Shown here: positions 53,328-62,800 of the stretch, piece by piece
Layout: each line of letters starts with the position of its first letter
How positions within the stretch are numbered: the first letter of the stretch is position 1
DNA from: Anaeromyxobacter diazotrophicus
Lineage (GTDB): Bacteria > Myxococcota > Myxococcia > Myxococcales > Anaeromyxobacteraceae
Length of the DNA: 64,000 nucleotides
Reading direction: 5' to 3'
Assembly (NCBI RefSeq): GCF_013340205.1
Contig: NZ_BJTG01000009.1
Span: forward strand, 1 to 64,000
Made by a program: the position numbers and the translations under genes
Notes under the pieces: model-generated
The model's input: only the letters and a program-made list of their open reading frames with translations
The model's database searches: none
Told to the model about the DNA's origin: nothing

Positions 53328-53356
53328 TTGACTTCGCTCCAGGCGCGGTGGATAAG
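53328..53356 (+). promoter_or_regulatory. Sigma70-like promoter of the ferredoxin gene
   Basis: TTGACT (53328-53333), a 17-base spacer and GATAAG (53351-53356), about 50 bases before ATG 53406; the leader contains GAGGAGAG. Confidence 0.6.
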
Positions 53357-53405
53357 CGAAGCCCTACACCCCCTGTCCGGCAGGGCCCGAGGAGAGACGA
53401 GACCG

Positions 53406-53714
53406 ATGGCGACGACGATCACCGAGGAGTGCATCAACTGCGGCGCCTGCGAGCCCGAGTGCCCGAACGGCGCCATCAGCCAGGGTGACGACATCTACGT
53501 CATCGACGCGAAGCTCTGCACCGAGTGCGTCGGCTTCCACGACGAGGAGGCCTGCGCCGCGGTGTGCCCGGTCGACTGCTGCATCCCCGATCCGAAGAAC
53601 ACCGAGACCGAGGCGCAGCTCTACGGCCGGCTCGCCACCATCCACCCGGACAAGAGCTTCCCCCCGCTGGCCGAGCTGCCGGCGAGCCTGTCGCGGTTCC
53701 GCAAGACCGCGTAG
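53406..53714 (+). CDS. 2[4Fe-4S] ferredoxin, Alvin type
   Basis: A 102-residue electron carrier. Cluster I uses C9, C12, C15 and C19 (CINCGACEPECP). The second motif is CTECVGFHDEEACAAVCP with C38, C41, C50 and C54; the eight-residue gap between C41 and C50, plus the extended C-terminus, identify the Allochromatium vinosum type, known for very low and unequal potentials. It is transcribed alone from a good promoter and ends in a good terminator. Likely roles are anaerobic redox reactions such as radical-SAM or oxidoreductase support. Confidence 0.93.
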   Translation: MATTITEECINCGACEPECPNGAISQGDDIYVIDAKLCTECVGFHDEEACAAVCPVDCCIPDPKNTETEAQLYGRLATIHPDKSFPPLAELPASLSRFRKTA

Positions 53715-53737
53715 CGCCTCGCGCCCGGCGAACCCAG

Positions 53738-53774
53738 AATGCCCCGTGCGCCTCGGCGGCGCCCGGGGCATTTT
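53738..53774 (+). terminator. Intrinsic terminator of the ferredoxin gene
   Basis: Perfect 9-bp stem AATGCCCCG (53738-53746) and CGGGGCATT (53764-53772), with a GC-rich loop that can pair further, followed by a short T-run. It lies 23 bases after the ferredoxin stop codon. Confidence 0.8.
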
Positions 53775-53813
53775 CGTGTCCGCCGCCGTGGTCGGGCGGC
53801 GGCGGAGGAAGGC

Positions 53814-55460
53814 ATGGGGACGCTCACCGGAGGCCAGCTCGTCGCGCGGATGCTGAGGCGGGAGGGCGTCACCACCGCCTTCACGCTCTCCGGCCTGCAC
53901 GTCGCGCCCATCTACGTGGGCTGCGTGGACGAGGGCATCCAGCTCGTCGACACGCGGCACGAGCAGGCTGCCGCCCACGCGGCCGACGCCTGGGCCCGCC
54001 TCACCCGCCGCCTGGGCGCCTGCATCGTCACCGCCGGCCCCGGCGTCACCGGCACCGTCACCGCGGTCGCCAACGCCTGGGCCGCCAGCGTGCCCCTGCT
54101 CGTGCTGGGCGGCGCCGCGCCCACCTTCAACCAGGGGCGCGGCTCGCTGCAGGAGATGCCGCAGACCCAGCTCTTCGCCGGCATCACCAAGTGGTCGGAC
54201 CGCGTCCCCTCCCCCGAGCTCGTCCCGAGCTTCCTCGCGCGCGCCTTCCGCGTCGCCCGCGCCGGGCGGCCCGGGCCGGTGTTCCTCGAGATCCCGTGGG
54301 ACGTGCTCTCGAACGGCGCCGACGAGGAGCTGGCGGCGCAGGCCAGCGGCTACCGCACCGCGGCGCGCTCGCCGGGGGATCCGGAGCAGCTCGACGCGGC
54401 GCAGGCGCTCCTCGCGCGCGCCGAGCGGCCGGTGCTGGTGGGCGGCTCGTCCATCTGGTGGGACGGCGCGGTGGAGGCGCTCGCCGCCCTGGCGGACGCG
54501 ACCGGCGTCCCCGTGTACCTGAACGGCATGGGCCGGGGCTGCCTGCCTCCCGGCCACCCCTCGTTCTTCCAGGGCTCGCGCAAGGAGGCGCTGGCCCAGG
54601 CCGACGTCGTGCTGGTGGTGGGCACCCCGCTCGACTTCCGGGTGGGCTACGGCACCGCGCCGACGTTCGCGGCCGACGCCAAGGTCATCCAGGTGGACGG
54701 GGACGCGGCCGAGATCGGCCGCAACCGCCCCATCGACGTGGGGATCGTCGGCGACTCGCGGAGCGTCCTGCAGCAGCTCGCCAGCGGCGCGCGGCGCTGG
54801 GGCGGCGACGCCTGGCGGAAGAGGCTGCGCGCGGTCGAGGAGGAGCGCGCCGCCCGCCAGCGGCGCTTCGAGGAGAGCGACCAGCGCCCCATCCACCACT
54901 TCCGGCTCGCCCGCGCCCTCGACACCGTCGCCGGGCGGAGCGACGTGACCTACGTCGGCGACGGCGGCAACGTGGTGGCGGTGGCGGCCAAGGTGCTGCG
55001 CGTGCCCAGGCCCGGCCGCTGGCTCGATCCGGGCCCCCTCGGCTGCCTGGGCGTCGGGGCGCCGTTCGCCATCGCCGCCAAGCTCCTCGCCCCCGAGCGG
55101 CCGGTGTGCGTCGTCCAGGGCGACGGCGCGTTCGGCCTGAACGGCATGGACTACGAGACCGCCGTCCGGTTCAAGCTGCCGATGGTGGTGGTGGTGGGGA
55201 ACGACGCCGCCTGGGGGCAGATCCTCATCCCGCAGCGGAACCTCTACGGCGAGGACCGCTCGCCCGCCACCCGGCTCGCGCCCACCCGCTACGACCGGCT
55301 GGTGGAGGCGATGGGCGGCCGCGGCGAGCACGTCGACGACCCGAAGGACCTCATCCCCGCCCTGGAGCGCGCCTTCGCCTCCGGAACCGTCTACTGTGTG
55401 GACGTCGCCATCGACCCCGAGGCCGCCGCCGCCGCCGGCGCGGCCGGCTACGCCGTCTAG
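53814..55460 (+). CDS. Thiamine-diphosphate enzyme of the acetolactate-synthase/hydroxyacyl-CoA lyase group
   Basis: A 548-residue product with GGAGGAAG before ATG 53814. N-terminal pyrimidine domain with the cofactor Glu (DTRHEQAAAHAADAWARLT, E50), central domain, and PP domain with GDGAFGLNGMDYETA and the metal-binding Asn in VGNDAAWGQ. The family includes acetolactate synthase, oxalyl-CoA decarboxylase and 2-hydroxyacyl-CoA lyase. The short SGLHVAPIY and lack of an IlvH-type partner favour a catabolic lyase or decarboxylase over IlvB, but the substrate is undetermined. It may be cotranscribed with the isochorismatase-fold gene 11 bases downstream. Confidence 0.88.
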   Translation: MGTLTGGQLVARMLRREGVTTAFTLSGLHVAPIYVGCVDEGIQLVDTRHEQAAAHAADAWARLTRRLGACIVTAGPGVTGTVTAVANAWAASVPLLVLGGAAPTFNQGRGSLQEMPQTQLFAGITKWSDRVPSPELVPSFLARAFRVARAGRPGPVFLEIPWDVLSNGADEELAAQASGYRTAARSPGDPEQLDAAQALLARAERPVLVGGSSIWWDGAVEALAALADATGVPVYLNGMGRGCLPPGHPSFFQGSRKEALAQADVVLVVGTPLDFRVGYGTAPTFAADAKVIQVDGDAAEIGRNRPIDVGIVGDSRSVLQQLASGARRWGGDAWRKRLRAVEEERAARQRRFEESDQRPIHHFRLARALDTVAGRSDVTYVGDGGNVVAVAAKVLRVPRPGRWLDPGPLGCLGVGAPFAIAAKLLAPERPVCVVQGDGAFGLNGMDYETAVRFKLPMVVVVGNDAAWGQILIPQRNLYGEDRSPATRLAPTRYDRLVEAMGGRGEHVDDPKDLIPALERAFASGTVYCVDVAIDPEAAAAAGAAGYAV

Positions 55461-55471
55461 GAGGAGCGCCC

Positions 55472-56023
55472 ATGAACCGCTTGCCCAGGCTGGACCGCGC
55501 GAAGGCCTGCGTCCTCGTCGTGGACGTGCAGGAGAAGCTCACCCCCGTGATGTGGAACTTCGCGCCGGTGGAGAAGTACTGCCGCGCGATGATCCTGGCC
55601 GGACGCGACCTCGGCCTGCCGGTGCTCGCCACCGAGCAGTACCCGAAGGGCCTCGGCGCCACCATCCCGTCCCTGCGCGAGGCGCTCGGCGCCGCCCCGC
55701 TCATCAAGATGAACTTCTCGTGCGGCGCAGACCCCGAGTTCATGCGCGCCCTCGAGGCGACCGGCCGCCGCCAGGTGATCATGGTCGGCATCGAGTCGCA
55801 CGTCTGCGTCTTCCAGACCGCGCGCGACCTCCTGGAGCGCGGCTACGAGGTGTTCATCTGCGCCGACGCGGTGACGAGCCGGTTCGAGGAGCACCGCCGG
55901 GTGGCCCTGGACCAGCTCGCCGCCATGGGCGCCGTCGTCACCAGCGCGGAGACCTGCATCTTCGACCTCCTCCACGCCTGCGGGACGCCGGAGTTCAAGC
56001 GGGTGAGCCCGCTGGTGCGGTGA
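55472..56023 (+). CDS. Isochorismatase-family cysteine hydrolase
   Basis: A 183-residue protein with AGGAGGAG before ATG 55472. The catalytic triad is visible as D18 (LVVDVQ), K79 (LIKMNF) and C112 (GIESHVCVFQTA), so it should be an active amidohydrolase-like enzyme of the YcaC/nicotinamidase group. No siderophore genes are nearby, which argues against isochorismate as the substrate. It follows the TPP enzyme gene closely; a shared catabolic step is possible. Confidence 0.9.
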   Translation: MNRLPRLDRAKACVLVVDVQEKLTPVMWNFAPVEKYCRAMILAGRDLGLPVLATEQYPKGLGATIPSLREALGAAPLIKMNFSCGADPEFMRALEATGRRQVIMVGIESHVCVFQTARDLLERGYEVFICADAVTSRFEEHRRVALDQLAAMGAVVTSAETCIFDLLHACGTPEFKRVSPLVR

Positions 56024-56112
56024 GCCTGAACGGTCGGGAGATGGGTCACAGTCGGGCCGGGCACCTGGGGTAACGGTCCGGCGAGGAGGGCCGCGGCACG
56101 GCGCGCCGCGCG

Positions 56113-57804
56113 TCAGCGCTCCGACGATCGCGGCCCGCTCCACGGCTGCCCCTTCAGGAACCACCGGAGCTCGTCCGGCGCCCGGCCGACCACGCGCAGG
56201 TAGCCGCCGTGGATGCAGCGCAGGTGGTGGAAGGCGCAGAGGCCGACCTGGTTGTCGAGCTCGTCGCCGCCGCCGTGCGAGCGGAAGAGCACGTGGTGCG
56301 CCTGGGTCGCGCGGTGACTGCAGCCGGGCACCTGGCACCAGCCGTCCCGGTCTCGCACCTTGCGCGAGCGCGACCGCGACCGCTTCACCGAGCCTCTCCA
56401 GGTGGCGATGAAGTGCCGCGCGATGGTGGCGAGGCACGCCCCGAGCCCCAGCTGGGCTCCGGCGCGCTCGCGGACCACCTGGACGGCGGCGGCGAGGAGC
56501 GCGGCGATGCGGAGCGGCAGTGGGACCGCAAGGCTCCGGCGCGCACGCATCTGCCTCTCGGCCTCGCCCTCCAGCTCCCGCCGCAGGGCGACGCACGTGA
56601 GCGCCTGCGCGCGGGGGATCCACCGGGCGATCTCCGGCTCCGGTAGCCGTGACAGGAGCCGGAGCTTCTCGAAGGGGAGCCCCTGGCGGTGCGCGTCCTG
56701 GAGCGCGGGTGACAACCACCGCCGCTCCTCGGTCCGGGCACGTTGCTCGACCGCGCGCGATGCGAGGCCGAGCCGCTCCTCGCAGTAGTGCTTGAAGCTC
56801 GTGAACCCGAGGAGCTGGTAGGCCTTGCCCTTGCGGATGGCCGCCGCGCAGTAGCCGAGGATGTCGTCCCAGGCCGAGCGCGCCCGGGCGAGCTGGCGCA
56901 AGACCCTGTCGATCTCCTGCGCGGAGTCGATCTCGCTGAAGCGCACGTCAGGCGCCGGCACCTCGGCCAGCCGCCGCAGCGCCGCCCAGCGCTCGGTTTC
57001 GTCCTCCAGGGCCGCGCGCCGGGCCGCGTCCGCAGGCTCGGTCCGGAGGGCGCCGCCGAGCGTGCGCGCCGGGTCGGGCTCGACGTCGGTGGGATGTTCG
57101 CCCAGGTACTCCTGGGCGAGGACCTCCAGCCGCTCCACGCGGCCCAGCTCCGGCGCGAGCTCTCCGGCGAGCGCGAGCGCCTCGTCCACCGCCTCGCGCT
57201 CGTCCGGGCGGAGCTGCGCGCCAAGCGGGAGCCAGGGCTCGTCCTCCTCCTCGCCGGCCGCGCCGGCGCGGCGGACTGCCGCCTCGAGCTGGCGGACCGT
57301 CAGGTGCTCGGCCCGCTCCACCCAGGCCGCCTCCGCCTCGCCCACCGCGACGCCGAGGATCGTCTGCGCCGCCCGCAGCCGGACGCGCCCCGCGCGCATC
57401 GCCTCGCGCAAGAGCGGCCGCGTGCGGAGCTCGCGGCCCAGGCGGGCCAGCGCCTGCGCGGCTCGCTTGCGCAGGCCGAGCACCTCGCGCGCGTAGTCGT
57501 CGAGGTGGGACGCGAGCTGGGCGAGGCGGTCGCCCCGCCGGAGCGCATCGAGCCCCTCGGCGATGGAGACCTCAAGGGCTCCCTGATACCGCGCGGCCCA
57601 GGCGAGGAGCCCCTCGCACTGGTCCGCGTCGAGCTCGCCGCCCCGGAACAGCTCGTACAGCTCGCCCGGCGTGAAGGGGTCGAGCGCGAGCCGGGGCGGG
57701 GCGTACGTCGCCGCGAACGACCCCGCTCGCGAGGTCGGGCGTTCGACCACGGCGGCGAGGCCAGAGCTTGCGAGCGCCTGCTCCACAGGACGAGGTCGTA
57801 TCAC
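56113..57804 (-). CDS. DUF222-like protein with C-terminal HNH nuclease domain
   Basis: About 563 residues from GTG 57804; an in-frame GTG at 57930 would add 42 residues lacking recognisable sequence. Long Arg/Ala/Glu-rich helical region (DUF222-like), a segment SAWDDILGYCAAAIRKGKAY with FTSFKHYCEERLG, then an Arg/Ser-rich basic stretch and a complete HNH motif: GWCQVPGCSHRATQAHHVLF, GGGDELDNQVGLCAFHH, CIHGG, with Zn-type cysteines and catalytic His. Such genes are often associated with mobile or repetitive DNA in actinobacteria and myxobacteria. No partner gene is adjacent. Confidence 0.8.
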   Translation of the reverse strand: MIRPRPVEQALASSGLAAVVERPTSRAGSFAATYAPPRLALDPFTPGELYELFRGGELDADQCEGLLAWAARYQGALEVSIAEGLDALRRGDRLAQLASHLDDYAREVLGLRKRAAQALARLGRELRTRPLLREAMRAGRVRLRAAQTILGVAVGEAEAAWVERAEHLTVRQLEAAVRRAGAAGEEEDEPWLPLGAQLRPDEREAVDEALALAGELAPELGRVERLEVLAQEYLGEHPTDVEPDPARTLGGALRTEPADAARRAALEDETERWAALRRLAEVPAPDVRFSEIDSAQEIDRVLRQLARARSAWDDILGYCAAAIRKGKAYQLLGFTSFKHYCEERLGLASRAVEQRARTEERRWLSPALQDAHRQGLPFEKLRLLSRLPEPEIARWIPRAQALTCVALRRELEGEAERQMRARRSLAVPLPLRIAALLAAAVQVVRERAGAQLGLGACLATIARHFIATWRGSVKRSRSRSRKVRDRDGWCQVPGCSHRATQAHHVLFRSHGGGDELDNQVGLCAFHHLRCIHGGYLRVVGRAPDELRWFLKGQPWSGPRSSER

Positions 57805-58046
57805 GGATAGTCGTGCTGAACATCCGTCCAGATGGGGCGTGAGCGACGCCAGCCGCGGACGCGTGGCCGGGCGCGCGGCGCACCCGGCCGGTCCGCGGAC
57901 GCAGGGAGCCGGGTCGGGCGCCGTCTTCACGGCACCGTGCGCTGCCCGAGAGGTGGCCGCGAGCGCCGGAGCGCGGGCCCCGGTTCTGCCCGGAACGCCG
58001 TTGACCCCGCCAGCGGCCGATGTTACCTATCCCTCCCCGCAGTTCC
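57805..58046. other. Intergenic region upstream of tRNA-Pro
   Basis: Contains the tRNA promoter (58001-58029). The remainder, towards the HNH gene, is translatable in several frames but shows no conserved sequence. Confidence 0.5.
58001..58029 (+). promoter_or_regulatory. Sigma70-like promoter of tRNA-Pro
   Basis: TTGACC (58001-58006), a 17-base spacer and TACCTA (58024-58029), 17 bases before the mature tRNA. Confidence 0.65.
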
Positions 58047-58123
<77 letters not shown>

Positions 58124-58126
58124 TCT

Positions 58127-58171
58127 GAAGGCCGCAGAGTCGCTCGGGAAACCGGCGGTCCTGCGGCCTTC
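58127..58171. terminator. Hairpin after tRNA-Pro, likely bidirectional terminator
   Basis: Perfect 11-bp arms GAAGGCCGCAG (58127-58137) and CTGCGGCCTTC (58161-58171), 4 bases after the tRNA CCA end. The sequence next to the right arm (GTCTTTCG) is mildly T-rich. Confidence 0.65.
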
Positions 58172-58205
58172 GTCTTTCGAGCCTCCGAGCGATCCCACCA
58201 CCGGC

Positions 58206-58382
58206 TCACGAAGCCGCGCGACCGAGACTTCGCCAGCCGAGATGATCCGGTCGGCGCTCGCTTCGCTCGCCGTCGTCCGGCGCGAGCCCGGCGATGCCGG
58301 TGGCCAGGAAGGCCGTCACGTTGAGCTTCTGCCACACCGCGAGATCGTCCAGGACGAGGATCGCAACCTTCGTTTCGAACAT
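58206..58382 (-). pseudogene. Truncated DUF2000 gene remnant
   Basis: A 58-codon reading frame from ATG 58382, with AGGAA upstream. The first 33 residues (MFETKVAILVLDDLAVWQKL, NVTAFLATGIAGL) match the N-terminus of DUF2000 proteins, normally about 135-140 residues. After GLAPD the sequence departs into Arg-rich residues (DDGERSERRPDHLGWRSLG) and stops. The remaining two thirds, including the usual PMLxQPVLVF-type core, are missing, so a deletion or insertion event has removed them. It is antisense to, and 83 bases after, tRNA-Pro. Confidence in the family match is moderate because only the N-terminus remains. Confidence 0.65.
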
Positions 58383-58731
58383 CGAGTGTTCCTGGCTGAC
58401 TTGGTTGGCCGGCGTTGCTGGCCCGGGCGCGGGTCGCCCGGTCTCGGGACCACTGCGTCGCAGCCCGCCAGCGCTTCATAGGGCGCCGCCTCATCCCGTG
58501 CATCCCCTCCGGACCAGGGTGGTGCCGAACGAGAGGCGAGCCCGATCATCGATTGCTCAGATCGGTCACGGGTTGAGCAGCAGGTGCGCCCACCTGCCTT
58601 CGTCCGCCGTTCCATGGCCCGGGCTTCGACGGCGCGGCCGACGGCGATCTCGACCGAGCGCCTCGGGCACGCACCGTGCAAACCGCCTGTCGGACGTCCT
58701 CTGCAGCGGTGCGTCGACAGGAGGCGGCGCG
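58383..58731. other. Gene-free stretch between the DUF2000 remnant and the barrel gene
   Basis: About 350 bases with mixed codon usage and lower G+C. Short frames exist on both strands but none resembles a known family. It ends with the ribosome-binding site (GGAGG) of the next gene. It may be degraded coding sequence. Confidence 0.4.
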
Positions 58732-59649
58732 ATGCGCGCCATGAGCAGTCGCAGCCGCGTGACGAGGGTCCTCGCCGCGCTGATGGGCCTCGTCGCGCTG
58801 GCCTGCGCTCCCATGCGCGGTGCACGAGCCGAAGATCCGGGACCTGCGAATGCAATCGACCGTGCGTGGAGGATGACCTCCTTGACGCTCGGGACCGGCA
58901 ACGATCTCTTCGGGCTGCCGAGCTCCAGTCTCAGCGACGACGACGGGTTCACCGCCAGCCTGCGGGTCGCGGCGGAGCTCTCGGATGCGTACCGCGAGAG
59001 GCTACGCATCGACGCCAGCGTGCAGATGATCACCGAGCGCGGAGGGCTCGACCGCGTCGACGAGGGCAGGTTCTACGCGTCCTGGGAACGGTTGCTGGGC
59101 TCCCCGGCGGGACATGCGTTGACGCTCGGCTGGACGCTCGGGGTCGACGTCATCGGCAACCTCGGTGGGAGCGAGATCCAGGACTGGACGCACCGGTCGC
59201 TTGGCCTCCGCCGGCGCCTCGCCGGGACAGGGCCGAACGAGCTGCAGTTCCGGTACCCCGGCGGCTACGACGTCCTCGCGCTCGTCGGCGGGCTCGCGCG
59301 GGCCTCCCATCCGCTCGCTGCAGGGTGGTCGCTGAGGGGAGGCGTGGAGGGCCTGGTCGGCGCCGGGACGGGAGTGTTCAGCGAGCTGCACCCGTTCGTC
59401 GCGATCGGGTTCACCGTGCGACCCGTGGACCTCGAGCTCCGGGAAGGCGCGGGCATCTACGCGACGAACATCCGCTCTCTCACGATGAAGGGTGGGTACG
59501 TGACCGGCGTCCTGCAGAACCAGCCCTCCGCGCGGATCACGGTCGCCGGTCCGCGCTGGCTCGGGTCGTTCGTGTCCTTCGAGTGGGAGCTGAACCACGG
59601 CGACTCGCATCAGCACGTGGGCGAGATCCTCGTCGGCAAGCGGTTCTGA
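58732..59649 (+). CDS. Predicted outer-membrane barrel, possibly LpxR/DUF2219-like
   Basis: A 305-residue product with GGAGG before ATG 58732. Signal peptide VLAALMGLVALACAPMRGARA, then TSLTLGTGNDLFGLPSSSLSDDDGF, which resembles the N-terminal NDxF and Asp-rich motif of LpxR lipid A 3'-O-deacylases, followed by alternating strands and a C-terminal aromatic-ending strand (HVGEILVGKRF). The catalytic His/Asn positions cannot be placed with certainty. Codon use is less GC3-biased than in its neighbours (AGC, AGG, CGT and CTC mixed), hinting at acquisition. Confidence 0.6.
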   Translation: MRAMSSRSRVTRVLAALMGLVALACAPMRGARAEDPGPANAIDRAWRMTSLTLGTGNDLFGLPSSSLSDDDGFTASLRVAAELSDAYRERLRIDASVQMITERGGLDRVDEGRFYASWERLLGSPAGHALTLGWTLGVDVIGNLGGSEIQDWTHRSLGLRRRLAGTGPNELQFRYPGGYDVLALVGGLARASHPLAAGWSLRGGVEGLVGAGTGVFSELHPFVAIGFTVRPVDLELREGAGIYATNIRSLTMKGGYVTGVLQNQPSARITVAGPRWLGSFVSFEWELNHGDSHQHVGEILVGKRF

Positions 59650-59742
59650 GCGCTCGGCACCGGTAGCGCCGGCTCACGCGCTACGCGAGCCGCCGAGCGG
59701 GCGGCCGTGCATTCCGGCAAGACTCGGGCAGGCCGATCGCCC

Positions 59743-59824
59743 TCGACACGGTGAGTGCACGACGTACACTGTGCGTCCGCCAAAAGTCTGGCGCCAATAG
59801 TGACCTAGCGTGTACCTTGGCGCC
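59743..59824 (+). promoter_or_regulatory. Promoter with inverted repeat in the leader of the kelch lipoprotein gene
   Basis: TCGACA (59743-59748), a 16-base spacer and TACACT (59765-59770). In the predicted leader lies a perfect inverted repeat GGCGCCAA (59790-59797)/TTGGCGCC (59817-59824), 19 bases apart, then a G-rich ribosome-binding site before ATG 59845. It may be an operator or RNA stem. Confidence 0.5.
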
Positions 59825-59844
59825 CTCACTCAGGGGGGGGCCAC

Positions 59845-62800
59845 ATGACCGCTTCGCGCCGGATCCCGGCAGCCAGTCTCGTCACCATCGTCGTCTGTGG
59901 CGCGCTCGCCTGCGGCCCGCAGCGGCCCACGGACGGCACCGCCGGCCACCGTGCGCCCGGGGCCTCGACGGCACTCCAGAACAGCACCGCCACGGGCGCC
60001 ATGACCTCGCAGCACGTGCGCGGCGCGGGCGCGCGCCTCGCCGACGGGCGGGTGGTGGTGACCGGCGGCTGGTCTCCGGCGAGCACCGCGATGGACGTCT
60101 TCGACCCGGTGAGCGGGACGTGGGCGGCGGGGCCCCCCTCGCCGGGCGGCCGCGACGACCACTTCGCGCTCGCGCTCGGCGACGGCCGGGTGGCGCTGGC
60201 GGGCGGCACGGCCTCGAGCGTCGACGTCTTCGATCCCGCGAGCGGCACCTGGGCCCACCTCGCCGACGCCTACCGCCAGTACAGCGCGGCGGCGCTCCTC
60301 GAGGACGGGCGCGTGCTCGTGGTGGGCGGATACGACGGGGTGATCTCGGACCTGGCCTCGGTCGCGATCTTCGACCCGGTGCTCGGGACGCTCCAGCCGA
60401 CCGGCTCGCTGCAGACCTCCCGCGACGCCCACCGCGTGGTGGCGCTGGCGGACGGCCGGGCCCTCGTCCTCGGTGGCCGGCACGCCTCGACCGATCTTGC
60501 CAGCACCGAGCTTTACGATCCGCAGACCGGCACCTTCTCTCCCGGCGCGCCGATGTCCACCCCGCGCATGACGCCGGCCGTCGTCCGCCTGGCCGACGGG
60601 AGGGTCCTGGTCGCCGGCGGATGGCACGGCGCGGAGCTCGCGTCGGCCGAGATCTACGACCCCGCCGCCAACACCTGGACGCCGACCGGATCGATGCTGC
60701 ATGCCCGGCAGCTCCATCAGGCCGTCCTGCTCCCCGACGGCCGCGTGGCCGTGGTGGGAGGCGTGGTCGCGGGCGCCATCTCCACCGCCGACGTCGAGGT
60801 CTTCGACCCCGCCACGGGGACCTTCGCGCTCGGCGCGTCGCTCATGCAGGCCCGGTACTACGAGACGTCGGTGCTGCTCGCGACCGGTCAGCTCCTCGCC
60901 GCGGGCGGCGAGGGCTCCGGCACCTACCTCACATCTGCCGAGATCGTCGACCTGGGGCCGTGCACGCCCACGACCTGCGCCGCGGCCGGGAAGACCTGCG
61001 GCGCGATCCCGGACGGCTGCGGCGGGACGCTCGCTTGCGGCAGCTGCGCCGCCGGCGAGACCTGCACCGCCAACGTCTGCGGCGTGTGCGCGCCGGCCAC
61101 CTGCGGCTCCCTGGGCGCCAGCTGCGGGGCGGCGTCGGACGGCTGCGGCGGCACCCTGCAGTGCGGCACCTGCGGCGCCGGCCAGGCCTGCGTGAGCGGC
61201 GCCTGCGTCTGCACCCCGACCACCTGCGCCGCGCAGGGGAAGACCTGCGGCACCCTGCCCGACGGCTGCGGCGGGACGCTGAGCTGCGGCAGCTGTGGCG
61301 CGGGGACGGCTTGCAGCGCCAGCAACGTCTGCGTCGCGCTGCCCGGCAACGCCACCTTCGACGCGGCGTTCGGGGCACCGCGCTGCGCGGCACCCGGCGC
61401 GAGCAGCTGCGGCTCCGGCTCGCTGCTCGTCGGCCGCGCCGCCCTGGGCCCCGAGCTCCACGCCCCGAACACCATCGACGGCTGCGCCGACCGCACCGCG
61501 GGCACCTTCCACTCCGACGAATCGCTGGACGCGCTCCGCGTCTCCACGCTCGACGGCGCCCCGTTCGCCGCCGGCAGCGCGGTCCGCCTCGAGGCGGACG
61601 TGTGGGCGTACACCGGCTACTCCTCGGACGCGCTCGACCTCTACGTCGCCGCCGACGCCACCAAGCCCGCCTGGAAGCTCGTGACGACGATCGTCCCGAG
61701 CAAGGCCGGCGCCCAGACGCTCTCGACCACGACCACCCTGCCGCGCGGCGGGACGGTGCAGGCGGTGCGGGGCGTCTTCCGGTTCGGCGGGAGCGCGCTG
61801 CCGTGCAGCACGGGTTCTTACGACGACCACGACGACCTGCTCTTCCCGGTCGTGCAGCCGCCGGACACGACGCCGCCGACCGTGACGCTCACGGCGCCGG
61901 CGGCGACCTACCTGGCGGGCACGATCACCCTCCAGGCGACCGCCAGCGACGACGTCGGCGTGGTGCGGGTGGCGTTCCTCGACGGGACGATGGAGGTCGC
62001 CAGCGCCGTCGCGCCGCCCTGGCAGGCCTCCTGGAACACCACCGGGGTGGCGAACGGCGCGCGCACCTTGAGCGCGGTAGCGTACGACGCGGCCGGCAAC
62101 TCCGCGTCGGCCTCGCGGCAGGTCGTCGTCGACAACGCCAAGCCCACTGCGCAGCTCGTGAGCCCGGCGGCAGGCGCGACCGTGTCGGGCACGGTGACCA
62201 TCGCCGCCGACGCGACCGACAACGAGGCCGTGGTGAAGGTCGCCTTCTACGACGGCACGGTGCTCGTCGGGACGCGCACCGCGAGCCCGTGGAGCGTGAG
62301 CTGGTCGGCCGCCTCGGCCGCGAGCGGCAGCCACGCGCTGACGGCGCAGGCGTTCGACGCCGCCGGAAACGTCGGCGTGAGCCCGGCGGTCACCGTGACC
62401 GTCGCCGGGGGGTCCGCAGGGACGGGGGTGGCGACCTTCGACTCCGTCCGCCGGGTCCCGCTCTGCGCCAGCGTCGGCGTGAGCTGTGACTCGGGCACGC
62501 TGCTCAACGGCCGGGCCGGGCTCGGTCCCGAGGTCAACGCCCCCAACACCCTGGGCGGCTCGTGCGGCGACGGGACGTCCGGCACCTACCACGTCGACGA
62601 GTCGCTGGACCGCCTCAAGATCTCCACGCTGGACGGCGGACCGCTCGCCGCCGGCAAGACCGTCCGCGTGGACGCGACGGTCTGGGTGTGGGGCGCGTCC
62701 TCGGACTGGCTCGACCTCTACTACGCGGCGAGCGCAGACAGCCCGACCTGGACGTTCATCAAGACCATCGCCCCGACCGCCTCGGGCCTGCAGACTCTGA

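Noticed and set aside
53814-56023. TPP enzyme plus isochorismatase-fold hydrolase as a menaquinone or siderophore operon
   Set aside because: No isochorismate synthase, MenF/MenH or non-ribosomal peptide genes nearby. The catalytic residues fit general families only.
56113-57930. HNH protein as part of a defence or homing system
   Set aside because: No partner methylase, helicase, retron or intron features flank it, so it is reported only as a DUF222/HNH gene.
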